31,713 bases of DNA, taken from assembly GCA_900769115.1 (NCBI GenBank), contig CAAGFJ010000029.1:1-31713 (forward strand). The letters are read 5' to 3'. The notes beneath the pieces were generated by a model that did not search any database, was not told the origin of the DNA, and was given only the letters and a program-made list of their open reading frames with translations. Origin of the DNA: Lachnospiraceae bacterium (lineage in GTDB: Bacteria; Bacillota; Clostridia; Lachnospirales; Lachnospiraceae). The position numbers and the translations under genes were made by a program. Below are positions 8,532 through 16,790 of the stretch, piece by piece (position 1 is the stretch's first letter; the number at the start of each line of letters is the position of its first letter).

Positions 8532-8554
8532 ATCACTTGTGTCAAGCGCACAAT

Positions 8555-8627
8555 GGAATCTTAGCTCAGCTGGGAGAGCATCTGCCTTACAAGCAGAGGG
8601 TCACAGGTTCGAGCCCTGTAGGTTCCA
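8555..8627 (+). tRNA. tRNA-Val (anticodon TAC)
   Basis: 73 bases forming a full cloverleaf. The acceptor stem is GGAATCT with AGGTTCC (one G-U pair), the D arm GCTCAGCTGGGAGAGC, the anticodon stem TCTGC/GCAGA with loop CTTACAA, and the T arm carries GGTTCGAGCC. The discriminator is A and CCA is not encoded. The anticodon UAC reads GTA and, by wobble, other valine codons. Confidence 0.95.
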
Positions 8628-8631
8628 TTTT

Positions 8632-8705
8632 GGCGGAATAGCTCAGTTGGCTAGAGCATACGGTTCATACCCGTAGTGTCGAGAGTTCGAATCTCCCTTC
8701 CGCTA
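8632..8705 (+). tRNA. tRNA-Met (anticodon CAT), elongator type
   Basis: 74 bases. The acceptor is GGCGGAA with TTCCGCT (G1-U72 pair), the anticodon stem TACGG/CCGTA with loop TTCATAC, and the T loop GTTCGAAT. The G1-U72 pair and the TACGG anticodon stem fit elongator methionine tRNA rather than the initiator, which has an unpaired first position and a GGG/CCC anticodon stem. A lysidine-modified isoleucine tRNA is the alternative for any CAT anticodon but fits less well. It lies 4 bases after tRNA-Val. CCA is not encoded. Confidence 0.92.
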
Positions 8706-8714
8706 TGATTATAG

Positions 8715-8746
8715 CCCTAAGGCGTGAATGCGTCTTAGGGTTTTTT
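8715..8746 (+). terminator. Terminator of the tRNA operon
   Basis: CCCTAAG (8715-8721) pairs with CTTAGGG (8734-8740) around a short loop and is followed directly by six T. Confidence 0.9.
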
Positions 8747-8766
8747 GTTTATAGATCATTTATTTC

Positions 8767-8795
8767 ATGACAAATGTGTCAATGAATGGTATAGT
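8767..8795 (+). promoter_or_regulatory. Probable promoter of the M16C protease gene
   Basis: ATGACA (8767-8772), a 17-base spacer and TATAGT (8790-8795). A small dyad, TGACA-AATG-TGTCA (8768-8781), overlaps the -35 element and could be an operator. The leader would be about 75 bases. Confidence 0.6.
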
Positions 8796-8877
8796 GTTTT
8801 TGTGGAAATAATTACATGCAGTATATCCTGTGAGAAGACAGGTTTGCAATATGATGGACAATAAGGAGGACATTTTT

Positions 8878-11787
8878 GTGAAGATCAGGAATTATACAGT
8901 GATCAAGGAGGAAATGATCAGAGAATTAAATGGTACTGCATACTTGTTGCAGCATGATAAGACCAAGGCGAGAGTGCTGGTGGTGCGGAATGAGGATAAT
9001 AATAAAGTATTTAATATCGGATTCCGGACACCGCCAACAGATGATACGGGAGTGCCGCACATTACGGAACATTCGGTTCTTTGTGGATCTAGAAAATTCC
9101 CGGTGAAAGATCCGTTTGTGGAATTAGCAAAAGGTTCTCTGAACACATTTTTGAATGCAATGACCTATCCGGATAAGACAGTGTATCCGGTGGCTTCTGT
9201 GAATGAAAAGGATTTTCATAATCTGATGGATGTTTATCTGGATGCAGTATTCTATCCGAATACGTATCATAATGATAAGATCCTGAAGCAGGAGGGATGG
9301 CATTATCATATCGAGAAGGAAGACGATCCGATCACATATAATGGTGTTGTATATAATGAGATGAAGGGAGCCTATTCTTCTGCAGAGCAGCAATTAATGC
9401 AGGCAATTCAGAAGTCGTTACTTCCGGACACCACATATGGATGTGATTCAGGTGGAGATCCGAAAGTGATTCCAGAGCTTACTTATGAGGCATTTTTAGA
9501 CTTCCATAGAAAGTTCTATCATCCATCTAACAGTTATATCTATCTGTATGGAGATGTGGATGTGGAGAAGGAGCTTGCATTTATTGATGAGGAATATCTG
9601 AGTGCGTTTGATTATCTAGAGGTAGATTCCAAGATCGATCCACAACCGGCATTTGATCAGGCAAAAGAGATTACAGTCACTTATCCGCTTGCAGATGCAG
9701 AGGAGGAAGAGGAGAATACTTATTTAAGCTACAATGTGGTAGTGGGAGACAGCTTAGACCGTACCTTGAATCTGGCATTTATGATGTTGGATTATGCGTT
9801 GATCGATGTACCGGGAGCACCGATCAAGAAGGCATTAGTCGATGCCGGAATCAGTAATGATGTGTTCAGCTCTTATGATGATGGTATTTTGCAGCCGGTT
9901 TATTCCATTGTGGCAAAGGGGTGCCGGCAGGAGGACAAAGAGCGCTTTGTGACAATTATTGAGCAAACGTTAGAGAAGTTAGTTCGGGATGGATTGGAGA
10001 AGAAAGTATTAGAGGCTTCATTGAATCATTTTGAATTCAAGCTAAAGGAAGCGAATTATGGAAGATTTCCAAAGGGGCTGATGTATGGCTTGGGTGCATT
10101 CAACAGTTGGCTGTATTGTGATGATGAGCCTTTTATGTATCTGAAATATGACGAGAACTTTGCCTGTTTGAAGGAAAAGATCGGAACGGATTATTATCAG
10201 AATATATTGAAAGAATTCATTCTGGCGAATACACATAAGACTATTGTAACCGGAGTTCCGAAGAAGGGATTGAACAAAGAAAATGAAGCAGAGATTGCGA
10301 AACAGTTACAGGCATATAAGGACAGTTTAAGTGAGGAGCAGATCAAACAGATGGTGAAGGATACGGAGGAGCTACAGGTATACCAGTCTGAACCGTCACC
10401 GCAGGAGGATCTGGAGAAGATTCCGCTATTACAGTTAAGTGATATTGATAAGAAAGCATTTCATATTAAGAATCGTGAATGGCAGGCAGAAGGAATCCCT
10501 GTTGTGCAACAGGATATCTTCACAAACGGAATTGCTTATATCAGCTATTATTTTATGCTGGATCATGTTCCGGTTGCATTGCTTCCGTATGTCTCATTAT
10601 TGACAGCGTTATATAAGGAAGTGGATACGGATCAGCACACGTATGGAACGTTGGCAAATGAGATAGATCTTAAGACAGGTGGAATTGGACTACAGTTAAG
10701 TTCGCTTGGTGTCCGAAAGGAGCTGGGTGAATATAAGGTCAGTCTTGCGATTAAGACAAAGGTGTTAGATGAGAATGTGCAGGATGCTCTTGCACTGATG
10801 GAAGAGATTCTTTTCACATCGCATATTACGGATAAAAAGCGTATGAAGGAAGTGCTGGCAGAATTGATCTCGCAGATGAAGATGACGATTACGGATAACG
10901 GGCATACGGCAATGGCAAACCGGGCATTGTCTTATTTCTCAAAAGGTGCTTATCTGAAAGAAATGTTAGAGGGTATTACTTTTTATGAATTTGCGAATGC
11001 ACTATATAAGAATTTTGATGAGTCTTATGATAATATCTGCCGGAATCTGAAGGCTGCATTAGCATCTATGGCGAGACCCGAGAATCTGATCATATCTTAT
11101 ACAGGAACGGAGAATCTTGAACAGCCATTAGAGAAGGCAGTCGTATCTTTGAAGAATTATATGACAGAGAATGGTGAGGTTGTGGAACAGCAGCAGCTTC
11201 CATTAGTGGTGCTGAATGAAGGCTTCCAGACGGCAAGTAAGGTTCAGTATGCAGCACAGGCAGGTAACTTCTTGGAGGAGGGTTATGTTTATACCGGTGC
11301 ATTGAGTGTGTTGCAGGTTATTTTCTCTTATGATTATTTGTGGATTAATGTGCGTGTGAAGGGTGGTGCTTACGGCTGCATGTGTAACTTCAATCGGATT
11401 GGGGATGCATATTTTACTTCTTATCGTGATCCGAATCTTTCGAGAACATATGATGTGTATCGGAATGTTGTAGATTATGTGAAGAATTTTGAGGCTTCTG
11501 ACCGGGATATGGTCAAATATATTATTGGAGCGATTGCAAAGATAGATGCTCCAATGACACCATCAGCAGAGGGTGCTTATGATTTTATCTGCTATCTGTC
11601 AGGCATAACAGATGAACAATTGCAAAAGGATCGGGATGAAGTGCTGCATGCGAATGTTGAGACAATTCGGAGTCTTGCTCCATATATGGAGGCAATTCTT
11701 TCTAAGGGATGTTATGCAGCATTGGGAGACGAAGAGGTTATTAAGAAAGAAGCTGATTTCTTCAAGGAGATCAAAACGTTAATATAA
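8878..11787 (+). CDS. M16C (insulinase/PreP-family) zinc metallopeptidase
   Basis: 969 residues from GTG 8878. I prefer this start because AAGGAGG (8863-8869) lies 8 bases before it and the protein then begins as relatives do; earlier in-frame starts at 8830 (GTG) and 8851/8854 (ATG) lack a comparable site. The inverted zinc motif HITEH (His61, Glu64, His65) is followed by the distal Glu161 in the NEMKGAYSS stretch, so the enzyme should be active. The halves joined in one chain give the clam-shell that degrades unfolded peptides of limited size. No signal peptide is seen, so it should act in the cytoplasm. Length matches clostridial PreP-like proteins. Its gene lies 71 bases before era with no clear terminator between. 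Confidence 0.93.
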   Translation: MKIRNYTVIKEEMIRELNGTAYLLQHDKTKARVLVVRNEDNNKVFNIGFRTPPTDDTGVPHITEHSVLCGSRKFPVKDPFVELAKGSLNTFLNAMTYPDKTVYPVASVNEKDFHNLMDVYLDAVFYPNTYHNDKILKQEGWHYHIEKEDDPITYNGVVYNEMKGAYSSAEQQLMQAIQKSLLPDTTYGCDSGGDPKVIPELTYEAFLDFHRKFYHPSNSYIYLYGDVDVEKELAFIDEEYLSAFDYLEVDSKIDPQPAFDQAKEITVTYPLADAEEEEENTYLSYNVVVGDSLDRTLNLAFMMLDYALIDVPGAPIKKALVDAGISNDVFSSYDDGILQPVYSIVAKGCRQEDKERFVTIIEQTLEKLVRDGLEKKVLEASLNHFEFKLKEANYGRFPKGLMYGLGAFNSWLYCDDEPFMYLKYDENFACLKEKIGTDYYQNILKEFILANTHKTIVTGVPKKGLNKENEAEIAKQLQAYKDSLSEEQIKQMVKDTEELQVYQSEPSPQEDLEKIPLLQLSDIDKKAFHIKNREWQAEGIPVVQQDIFTNGIAYISYYFMLDHVPVALLPYVSLLTALYKEVDTDQHTYGTLANEIDLKTGGIGLQLSSLGVRKELGEYKVSLAIKTKVLDENVQDALALMEEILFTSHITDKKRMKEVLAELISQMKMTITDNGHTAMANRALSYFSKGAYLKEMLEGITFYEFANALYKNFDESYDNICRNLKAALASMARPENLIISYTGTENLEQPLEKAVVSLKNYMTENGEVVEQQQLPLVVLNEGFQTASKVQYAAQAGNFLEEGYVYTGALSVLQVIFSYDYLWINVRVKGGAYGCMCNFNRIGDAYFTSYRDPNLSRTYDVYRNVVDYVKNFEASDRDMVKYIIGAIAKIDAPMTPSAEGAYDFICYLSGITDEQLQKDRDEVLHANVETIRSLAPYMEAILSKGCYAALGDEEVIKKEADFFKEIKTLI

Positions 11788-11858
11788 GACAGGGAGCAAA
11801 GTGCAAAGTATTTTGCAAACCAGAAAAAATAAGAATTGACAGAAGAAAAGGAGATTGT

Positions 11859-12761
11859 ATGGCACAGTTTAAGTCAGGATTTGTAACGATTGTAGGAAGA
11901 CCGAATGTAGGTAAGTCCACGTTAATGAATCATTTGATCGGACAGAAGATTGCAATTACGAGTAACAAGGCACAGACAACAAGGAACCGGATCCAGACGG
12001 TTTACACAGGGGAAGAAGGACAAGTTGTGTTCCTGGATACGCCGGGCATTAACCGGGCAAAGAATAAGCTGGGGGAGTATATGCTGAATGCAGCGGAGAA
12101 TACTCTGAAAGAAGTAGATGTTATATTGTGGATTGTGGAACCAGCCACATTTATCGGGGCAGGCGAACGGTATATATTAGAGCAATTGGAGAAAGTTCAT
12201 ACGCCGGTTATTCTGGTAGTGAATAAGACAGATACGGTGGGAGAGGAAGAGGTGTTCAAAGCCATTGACACCTACAAGGAAGTGTATGATTTCAAGGAGA
12301 TTGTTCCTGTGTCTGCTCTGCGTGACCGGAATACAGATGAACTGATGCATACGATATTTCAATATTTAGAGGAAGGTCCGCAGTATTATGATGCGGATAC
12401 GATTACGGATCAGCCGGAGCGTGCAATTGTGGCAGAGATGATCCGGGAGAAGGCGCTGCGCTGCTTAGATAAAGAGGTGCCACATGGTATTGCGGTTGTG
12501 ATCGACCGGATGAAGGACAGACAGCATGGAAAGATCGTCGATATTGATGCGACAATCATCTGTGAGAGAGATTCCCACAAGGGAATCATCATCGGCAAGC
12601 AGGGAGCCATGCTTAAGAAGATCGGAACCCAGGCTAGAATCGATATGGAGAAGTTATTAGATACCAAAGTGAATCTTAAGTTATGGGTGAAGGTGAAGAA
12701 GGACTGGAGGGATAGTGAATTCCTGTTAAAGAATTACGGTTATCATAATGATAACGAGTAG
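11859..12761 (+). CDS. era: GTPase Era, 30S ribosomal subunit assembly factor
   Basis: 300 residues, full length. G1 is GRPNVGKST (13-21), followed by DTPG and NKTD, and the C-terminal KH domain carries the GIIIGKQGAMLKKIG stretch and the VKVKKDWRD ending. Era binds the 3' end of 16S rRNA and couples GTP hydrolysis to maturation of the small subunit. AAAGGAG lies 6 bases before ATG 11859. recO follows 17 bases after the stop, the usual era-recO pairing of Firmicutes. No separate promoter is evident in the 71 bases upstream, which hold only a weak TGCAAA/TTTGCA dyad (11802-11817). Confidence 0.97.
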   Translation: MAQFKSGFVTIVGRPNVGKSTLMNHLIGQKIAITSNKAQTTRNRIQTVYTGEEGQVVFLDTPGINRAKNKLGEYMLNAAENTLKEVDVILWIVEPATFIGAGERYILEQLEKVHTPVILVVNKTDTVGEEEVFKAIDTYKEVYDFKEIVPVSALRDRNTDELMHTIFQYLEEGPQYYDADTITDQPERAIVAEMIREKALRCLDKEVPHGIAVVIDRMKDRQHGKIVDIDATIICERDSHKGIIIGKQGAMLKKIGTQARIDMEKLLDTKVNLKLWVKVKKDWRDSEFLLKNYGYHNDNE

Positions 12762-12778
12762 GTAAGGAGGCGGCATAC

Positions 12779-13519
12779 ATGCACGATAAGATTGATCTGA
12801 ATGGAATAGTATTGAGTAGTATGCCGGTGGGAGATTATGATAAACGACTTGTTCTGCTGACGAAGGAACGAGGGAAGATTACTGCATTTGCACGAGGTGC
12901 AAGAAAACCGAACAGTCCGTATCTTGGATTAAGTGAGCCGTTTAATTTTGGGACGTTTTCCCTGATGGAAGGATTTGATGCGTACCGGCTTATTGGTGGA
13001 GATGTCAAAGAATATTTCTTAGATGTGAAGAATGACATTGAGGGAATCTGTTATGGAACGTATTTCTGTGATATCATGGAATATCTGAATGTGGATGGTG
13101 TGGGAGATATTAACATGCTCAATCTGTTATATGTATCACTTAAGGCATTAATGAATCCTGCCATTCCGAATCCGTTGATACGCCGTATCTTTGAATTGAA
13201 GGTACTTGCAATTGATGGGGAGGCAATGGCTGCGTTTTCCTGTGTGAAATGCGGTGAGAAAATGGTAACGGCATTTCATCTTGCAGGAGATGGGTTGATA
13301 TGTGCGGCATGCTGTGGTAGTACACCGAATGTAAGAAAGCTGTCACAGTCGGCAGTTTACGCTATACAATATATATTGAGTACAACATTGGATAAGTTAT
13401 ATACATTTCAGTTGTCTGATGATGTATTCCGTGAAGTAGATGCAGTTGTCGGGCAGTATTTTGCCAGACATGTGACGAAAAAATTTAACTCTTTAGAAAT
13501 TCTTTCGTCTTTAACTTGA
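12779..13519 (+). CDS. recO: DNA repair protein RecO
   Basis: 246 residues. The N-terminal OB-fold region (1-80) has the typical GIVLSSMPVGDYDKRLVLLTKERGK-like start (positions 9-33) and GARKPNS. The helical middle is followed by a four-cysteine zinc site, Cys155, Cys158, Cys175 and Cys178. RecO binds single-stranded DNA and works with RecR to load RecA in gap repair. AAGGAGG lies 9 bases before ATG 12779. It is 17 bases behind era. A promoter for the downstream lipoprotein and glyS overlaps its stop codon. Confidence 0.96.
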   Translation: MHDKIDLNGIVLSSMPVGDYDKRLVLLTKERGKITAFARGARKPNSPYLGLSEPFNFGTFSLMEGFDAYRLIGGDVKEYFLDVKNDIEGICYGTYFCDIMEYLNVDGVGDINMLNLLYVSLKALMNPAIPNPLIRRIFELKVLAIDGEAMAAFSCVKCGEKMVTAFHLAGDGLICAACCGSTPNVRKLSQSAVYAIQYILSTTLDKLYTFQLSDDVFREVDAVVGQYFARHVTKKFNSLEILSSLT

Positions 13520-13544
13520 AATATTATCTATTCTCCTGTAGAAT
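13516..13544 (+). promoter_or_regulatory. Promoter of the lipoprotein-glyS unit, overlapping recO end
   Basis: TTGAAA (13516-13521), a 17-base spacer and TAGAAT (13539-13544). The -35 lies across the recO stop codon. A small ATTCT/AGAAT dyad overlaps the -10. Confidence 0.65.
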
Positions 13545-13585
13545 ATATGAGTTGAAATTATAACGAAAAGACAGAGGTGCATAAG

Positions 13586-14164
13586 ATGAGAAAGATCAGA
13601 CTGGCGATCATTTTCGTACTTGCAGTAGGTTGTCTGACTGGATGTGCAAGTGATGCGAAGAAGTATGATACGAATACAATAATTGTGAAAAAGAGCGGTG
13701 CAGTAGAAGAAGTAGCAGTGGAAGATTATTCAGACTCTTCTGTAAAGGCAGAAGACTTGAAGACATACATCGAGGAACAGATCACGGCGTATAATGATGA
13801 GAATGGCAAGAATGCAGTTAAAAGGCAATCCCTGAATACAGAGGATATGAGTAAGGCAAAGCTATTGCTTTCTTACAAGAGTATGAATGATTTTAATGAA
13901 TTTAACAGTCTGGAATGTTCATTTGCGGATGTTGCGGATGTAAAGGAAAGTGACCTTTCAGGTTCTTATAAGTCGGCAGAGGATAATAAGAGTGCTAAGA
14001 AGGCCGATATATTAGAGACAAAGAAAGCAAAGGTATTAACACTTTCTGAGAAGACTAATGTGGTTGTGAAGGGAACGTTATTATATTATAACGATCAGGT
14101 GAAAGTGAAGGATGATGTGATCAGCACAACTGGCAAAGAGAATGCAATTATAATATTCAAATAA
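13586..14164 (+). CDS. Small lipoprotein of unknown function
   Basis: 192 residues from ATG 13586, with AGAGGTG 6 bases upstream; a GTG at 13577 falls inside that site and is unlikely. The signal peptide ends in the lipobox LTGC with Cys20 as the lipidated residue, so the protein should be anchored on the outer face of the membrane. The mature part is Lys/Asp/Ser/Glu-rich, with an alpha-beta pattern and a C-terminal segment (VVVKGTLLYYNDQVKVKDDV) that reads as beta strands. I do not recognise the family. It sits between recO and glyS, which are often close in Firmicutes, and shares a promoter with glyS 23 bases downstream. Confidence 0.85.
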   Translation: MRKIRLAIIFVLAVGCLTGCASDAKKYDTNTIIVKKSGAVEEVAVEDYSDSSVKAEDLKTYIEEQITAYNDENGKNAVKRQSLNTEDMSKAKLLLSYKSMNDFNEFNSLECSFADVADVKESDLSGSYKSAEDNKSAKKADILETKKAKVLTLSEKTNVVVKGTLLYYNDQVKVKDDVISTTGKENAIIIFK

Positions 14165-14187
14165 AGAAAAAGGTAGGGTGTAAGAAG

Positions 14188-15585
14188 ATGGAAAAGACAA
14201 TGGATAAGATTGTGGCATTGGCAAAGGCAAGAGGATTTGTGTATCCGGGATCTGAGATCTACGGCGGACTTGCAAATACATGGGATTATGGTAATCTTGG
14301 TGTAGAGCTTAAGAACAATGTCAAGAAAGCATGGTGGAAGAAGTTCATTCAGGAGAATCCGTACAATGTAGGTGTGGATTGTGCGATATTGATGAATCCT
14401 CAGACATGGGTTGCATCTGGTCATCTTGGAAGCTTCTCAGACCCTTTGATGGATTGTAAAGAATGTCATGAAAGATTCCGTGCAGATAAGATCATTGAAG
14501 ACTACATGGCAGATAAGGGTATTACACCGGAAGGTTCTGTAGATGCATGGTCACATGAGGAGATGGCAGAGTATATCGAGAAGAACAACATTTGTTGTCC
14601 ATCCTGTGGTAAGCATAACTTTACAGATATCCGTGAATTTAACCTGATGTTTAAGACATTTCAGGGTGTGACAGAGGATGCTAAGAATACCATTTACTTA
14701 CGTCCGGAGACTGCGCAGGGTATATTTGTCAACTTCAAGAACGTACAGAGAACTTCCAGAAAGAAGATTCCTTTTGGTATCGGACAGATTGGTAAATCTT
14801 TCCGTAATGAGATCACACCAGGTAACTTTACATTCCGTACGAGAGAGTTCGAACAGATGGAGTTAGAGTTCTTCTGTGAGCCAGATACCGATCTTGAGTG
14901 GTTTGCATATTGGAAGCAGTTCTGTATTGACTGGTTAAAGGATCTTGGAATGAATCAGGAAGAGACCAGATACAGAGATCACGACAAAGAAGAATTGTCT
15001 TTCTATAGTAAGGCAACAACGGATATCGAATATCTGTTCCCGTTTGGATGGGGTGAGTTGTGGGGAATCGCAGATCGTACAGATTACGACCTTACCCAGC
15101 ATCAGAATACATCTGGTGAGCCAATGGATTATTTTGATGATGAGAAGAAGACCAAATATATACCATATGTAATTGAACCGTCTCTTGGTGCAGATCGTGT
15201 TACACTTGCATTCCTTTGCTCTGCATATGATGAGGAGAATATTGGAACGGAAGAGAAGCCGGATATGCGTACAGTGTTGCATTTCCATCCAGCGCTTGCA
15301 CCAGTTAAGATTGGTGTACTTCCATTATCTAAGAAACTGAATGAAGGTGCAGAGAAGGTATTTACTGAGTTATCTAAGTATTATAACTGCGAGTTTGATG
15401 ACAGAGGTAATATTGGTAAGCGTTACAGAAGACAGGATGAGATTGGAACTCCGTTCTGTGTAACCTATGACTTCGATTCAGAAGAGGACGGAGCAGTTAC
15501 AGTTCGTGATCGTGATACCATGGAGCAGGAACGAATCAAGATTGCAGATCTGAAGGCATACTTCGAGAAGAAATTTGAATATTAA
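14188..15585 (+). CDS. glyS: Glycyl-tRNA synthetase, single-chain alpha2 type
   Basis: 465 residues. This is the eukaryote/archaeal-like homodimeric class IIa enzyme, not the two-subunit GlyQ/GlyS form; it charges tRNA-Gly with glycine using ATP. The start MEKTMDKIVALAKARGFVYP is characteristic. Motif 2 lies in GIGQIGKSFRNEI and RTREFEQMELEFF, motif 3 in EPSLGADRV, and a C-terminal anticodon-binding domain (~370-465) follows. Cysteines in the DCKEC and CCPSC stretches belong to the insertion typical of this family. The ribosome site is weaker than its neighbours' (GGTAGGG about 11 bases upstream). The gap to the lipoprotein gene is only 23 bases, so no T-box leader precedes it directly. Confidence 0.96.
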   Translation: MEKTMDKIVALAKARGFVYPGSEIYGGLANTWDYGNLGVELKNNVKKAWWKKFIQENPYNVGVDCAILMNPQTWVASGHLGSFSDPLMDCKECHERFRADKIIEDYMADKGITPEGSVDAWSHEEMAEYIEKNNICCPSCGKHNFTDIREFNLMFKTFQGVTEDAKNTIYLRPETAQGIFVNFKNVQRTSRKKIPFGIGQIGKSFRNEITPGNFTFRTREFEQMELEFFCEPDTDLEWFAYWKQFCIDWLKDLGMNQEETRYRDHDKEELSFYSKATTDIEYLFPFGWGELWGIADRTDYDLTQHQNTSGEPMDYFDDEKKTKYIPYVIEPSLGADRVTLAFLCSAYDEENIGTEEKPDMRTVLHFHPALAPVKIGVLPLSKKLNEGAEKVFTELSKYYNCEFDDRGNIGKRYRRQDEIGTPFCVTYDFDSEEDGAVTVRDRDTMEQERIKIADLKAYFEKKFEY

Positions 15586-15609
15586 TAGGTAGATAATGAA
15601 ACATAAAAG

Positions 15610-15637
15610 ATGCTGTCACATATGTGGCAGCATTTTT
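15610..15637 (+). terminator. Terminator after glyS
   Basis: ATGCTGTCACA pairs with TGTGGCAGCAT (one G-U), nearly all of it helical, followed by five T. Its inner core, CTGTCACA-NN-TGTGGCAG, is shared with the opposing terminator 70 bases downstream. Confidence 0.9.
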
Positions 15638-15697
15638 GTATGCATAGAATAATGAGTCGCAAGTGATTCTTTTGCACCGCACGGGGAATTACAAAGC

Positions 15698-15728
15698 AAA
15701 AAAAGAACTGCCACATCTGTGACAGTTC
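15698..15728 (-). terminator. Terminator of the PocR/chemoreceptor-like gene
   Basis: On the minus strand GAACTGTCACA pairs with TGTGGCAGTTC, followed by seven T. The 73 bases between the two opposed terminators hold no recognisable gene. Confidence 0.9.
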
Positions 15729-15749
15729 CATGCGAAAGAAGTGAGAGAA

Positions 15750-16481
15750 TTATTTTACTTCTTCTAATGACTTGATGGTTGCAGTTAATTCCTTAAGAGA
15801 CTGCTTGATTGACTTGTTGATCTCACCGGAATTCACAGCTAACTTACCAACTTCGGCAGCAACAACGGCGAAACCTCTACCGAATTCTCCGGCTCTTGCG
15901 GCTTCAATAGAAGCATTAAGAGAGAGGATGTTCTGTTTGCTCTCGATCTTGTCTAACTGAACAGACTTCTCATTGATCTCTCGAATCAATCCGGCAGCAC
16001 GTTCAATATCTTCATCTAACTTAGAGATCTTGGAATCATCCTTGTGGTTGGCGTATTCGGCGTTTATTAACATATTCACGGCATCACTAAGTAATTTGGC
16101 AGAAGCCTGTAAGGTATGCTCGGAACGGACCGGTACTTTGTGAAGTGCTTCGATAAAATGTTCAGTGTTCATTCCAGCATTCTCGGCTGCTTCGGCTGCA
16201 ACAGAATCGTCTACTTTTTGCGTGAGTGCCTGTCCTCCGACTAAAGAGCCGGCTTTCTTATTATTCACAATTATATCCTTGGTAAACTCATAAAGCCCAA
16301 CAGCACTCTTGATAGAATCGTCATTACTGACGTATCTGGTGTAAAAATCGGTATAATGAATCTCCTTAGTCAACGGGTTGCCATTGCTATCAAGAGCAAT
16401 AACAGCAAGATCGGTTGCGTCTGCCCAATCCTGTAATAACTGCTCTAACTGTGCTTTGTTAGAAAATGTATTGATGTCCAT
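15750..16481 (-). CDS. Small soluble PocR-like sensor with chemoreceptor signalling tip
   Basis: 243 residues with no membrane segment and no signal peptide. Residues ~12-135 resemble a shortened PocR sensory domain (DLAVIALDSNGNPLT, then GSLVGGQAL). The protein contains no cysteine, so the cysteines often found in PocR domains are absent. Residues ~145-243 are helical and contain the chemoreceptor hairpin tip with SLNASIEAARAGEFGRGFAV (187-206) and AAEVGKLA (208-215), the part that binds CheA and CheW. The hairpin arms are much shorter than in ordinary receptors. ATG 16481 has AAAGGA about 12 bases upstream, slightly long. A promoter precedes it and a terminator follows. No che genes are nearby. 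It is probably a cytoplasmic signalling protein; whether it drives chemotaxis is unknown. Confidence 0.82.
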   Translation of the reverse strand: MDINTFSNKAQLEQLLQDWADATDLAVIALDSNGNPLTKEIHYTDFYTRYVSNDDSIKSAVGLYEFTKDIIVNNKKAGSLVGGQALTQKVDDSVAAEAAENAGMNTEHFIEALHKVPVRSEHTLQASAKLLSDAVNMLINAEYANHKDDSKISKLDEDIERAAGLIREINEKSVQLDKIESKQNILSLNASIEAARAGEFGRGFAVVAAEVGKLAVNSGEINKSIKQSLKELTATIKSLEEVK

Positions 16482-16543
16482 ATGTATGCAAGTCCTTTCT
16501 ATAATTCAACACTTCCATTGAATTGTATTATTGATTTATTAAG

Positions 16544-16572
16544 ATTATACAAAATCTGAGGTTAAAAAGCAA
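16544..16572 (-). promoter_or_regulatory. Promoter of the PocR/chemoreceptor-like gene
   Basis: Read on the minus strand: TTGCTT (16572-16567), a 17-base spacer and TATAAT (16549-16544). The leader is about 55 bases. Confidence 0.72.
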
Positions 16573-16654
16573 TCAATATATCATATTTATAAAAAATGTA
16601 ACAAGGTTCATATATTTTACACATGGAAACTTTATTATAGTTAACATAAGGTTT

Positions 16655-16673
16655 ATATTTCTTATGGAAATAT
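16655..16673. promoter_or_regulatory. Inverted repeat in the 341-base divergent intergenic region
   Basis: ATATTTC-TTATG-GAAATAT, a perfect 7-base dyad with a 5-base spacer, sits between the two divergent promoters (16573-16727). It overlaps a looser CATAAG (16645-16650)/CTTATG (16661-16666) repeat. The rest of 16482-16822 is very AT-rich and, besides the two promoters and the WalR-like box, shows no gene, riboswitch or terminator. An operator is possible but AT-rich chance dyads are common. Confidence 0.35.
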
Positions 16674-16727
16674 TAGGAAGAAATTGAATAAAAAACAAGA
16701 AAATATAAGAAAAAATCAATTTTATGG

Positions 16728-16756
16728 TTGACATAAGAGGTAAGCTTTGTTATGAT
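16728..16756 (+). promoter_or_regulatory. Promoter of the NlpC/P60 hydrolase gene
   Basis: Perfect TTGACA (16728-16733), a 17-base spacer and TATGAT (16751-16756). The leader is about 60 bases and contains the WalR-like repeat. Confidence 0.85.
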
Positions 16757-16773
16757 AACCATGTTGGTGAATT

Positions 16774-16790
16774 TGTAACAATTTTGTAAC
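16774..16790 (+). promoter_or_regulatory. WalR-like direct repeat
   Basis: TGTAAC-AATTT-TGTAAC: two identical hexamers 5 bases apart, fitting the WalR (YycF) consensus TGTWAH-N5-TGTWAH. It lies just after the expected transcription start, a position more typical of repression than activation. The downstream gene is a cell-wall hydrolase, the class WalR controls in Bacillus and Staphylococcus. The match is seen; the regulation is inferred. Confidence 0.65.

Noticed and set aside
8084..8551. Minus-strand 155-codon frame opposite the HAAS gene
   Set aside because: It is the shadow of the HAAS membrane protein and runs into the tRNA promoter; no start signal.
14165..14187. T-box leader controlling glyS
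   Set aside because: Only 23 bases separate the lipoprotein stop from glyS and no T-box sequence is present.
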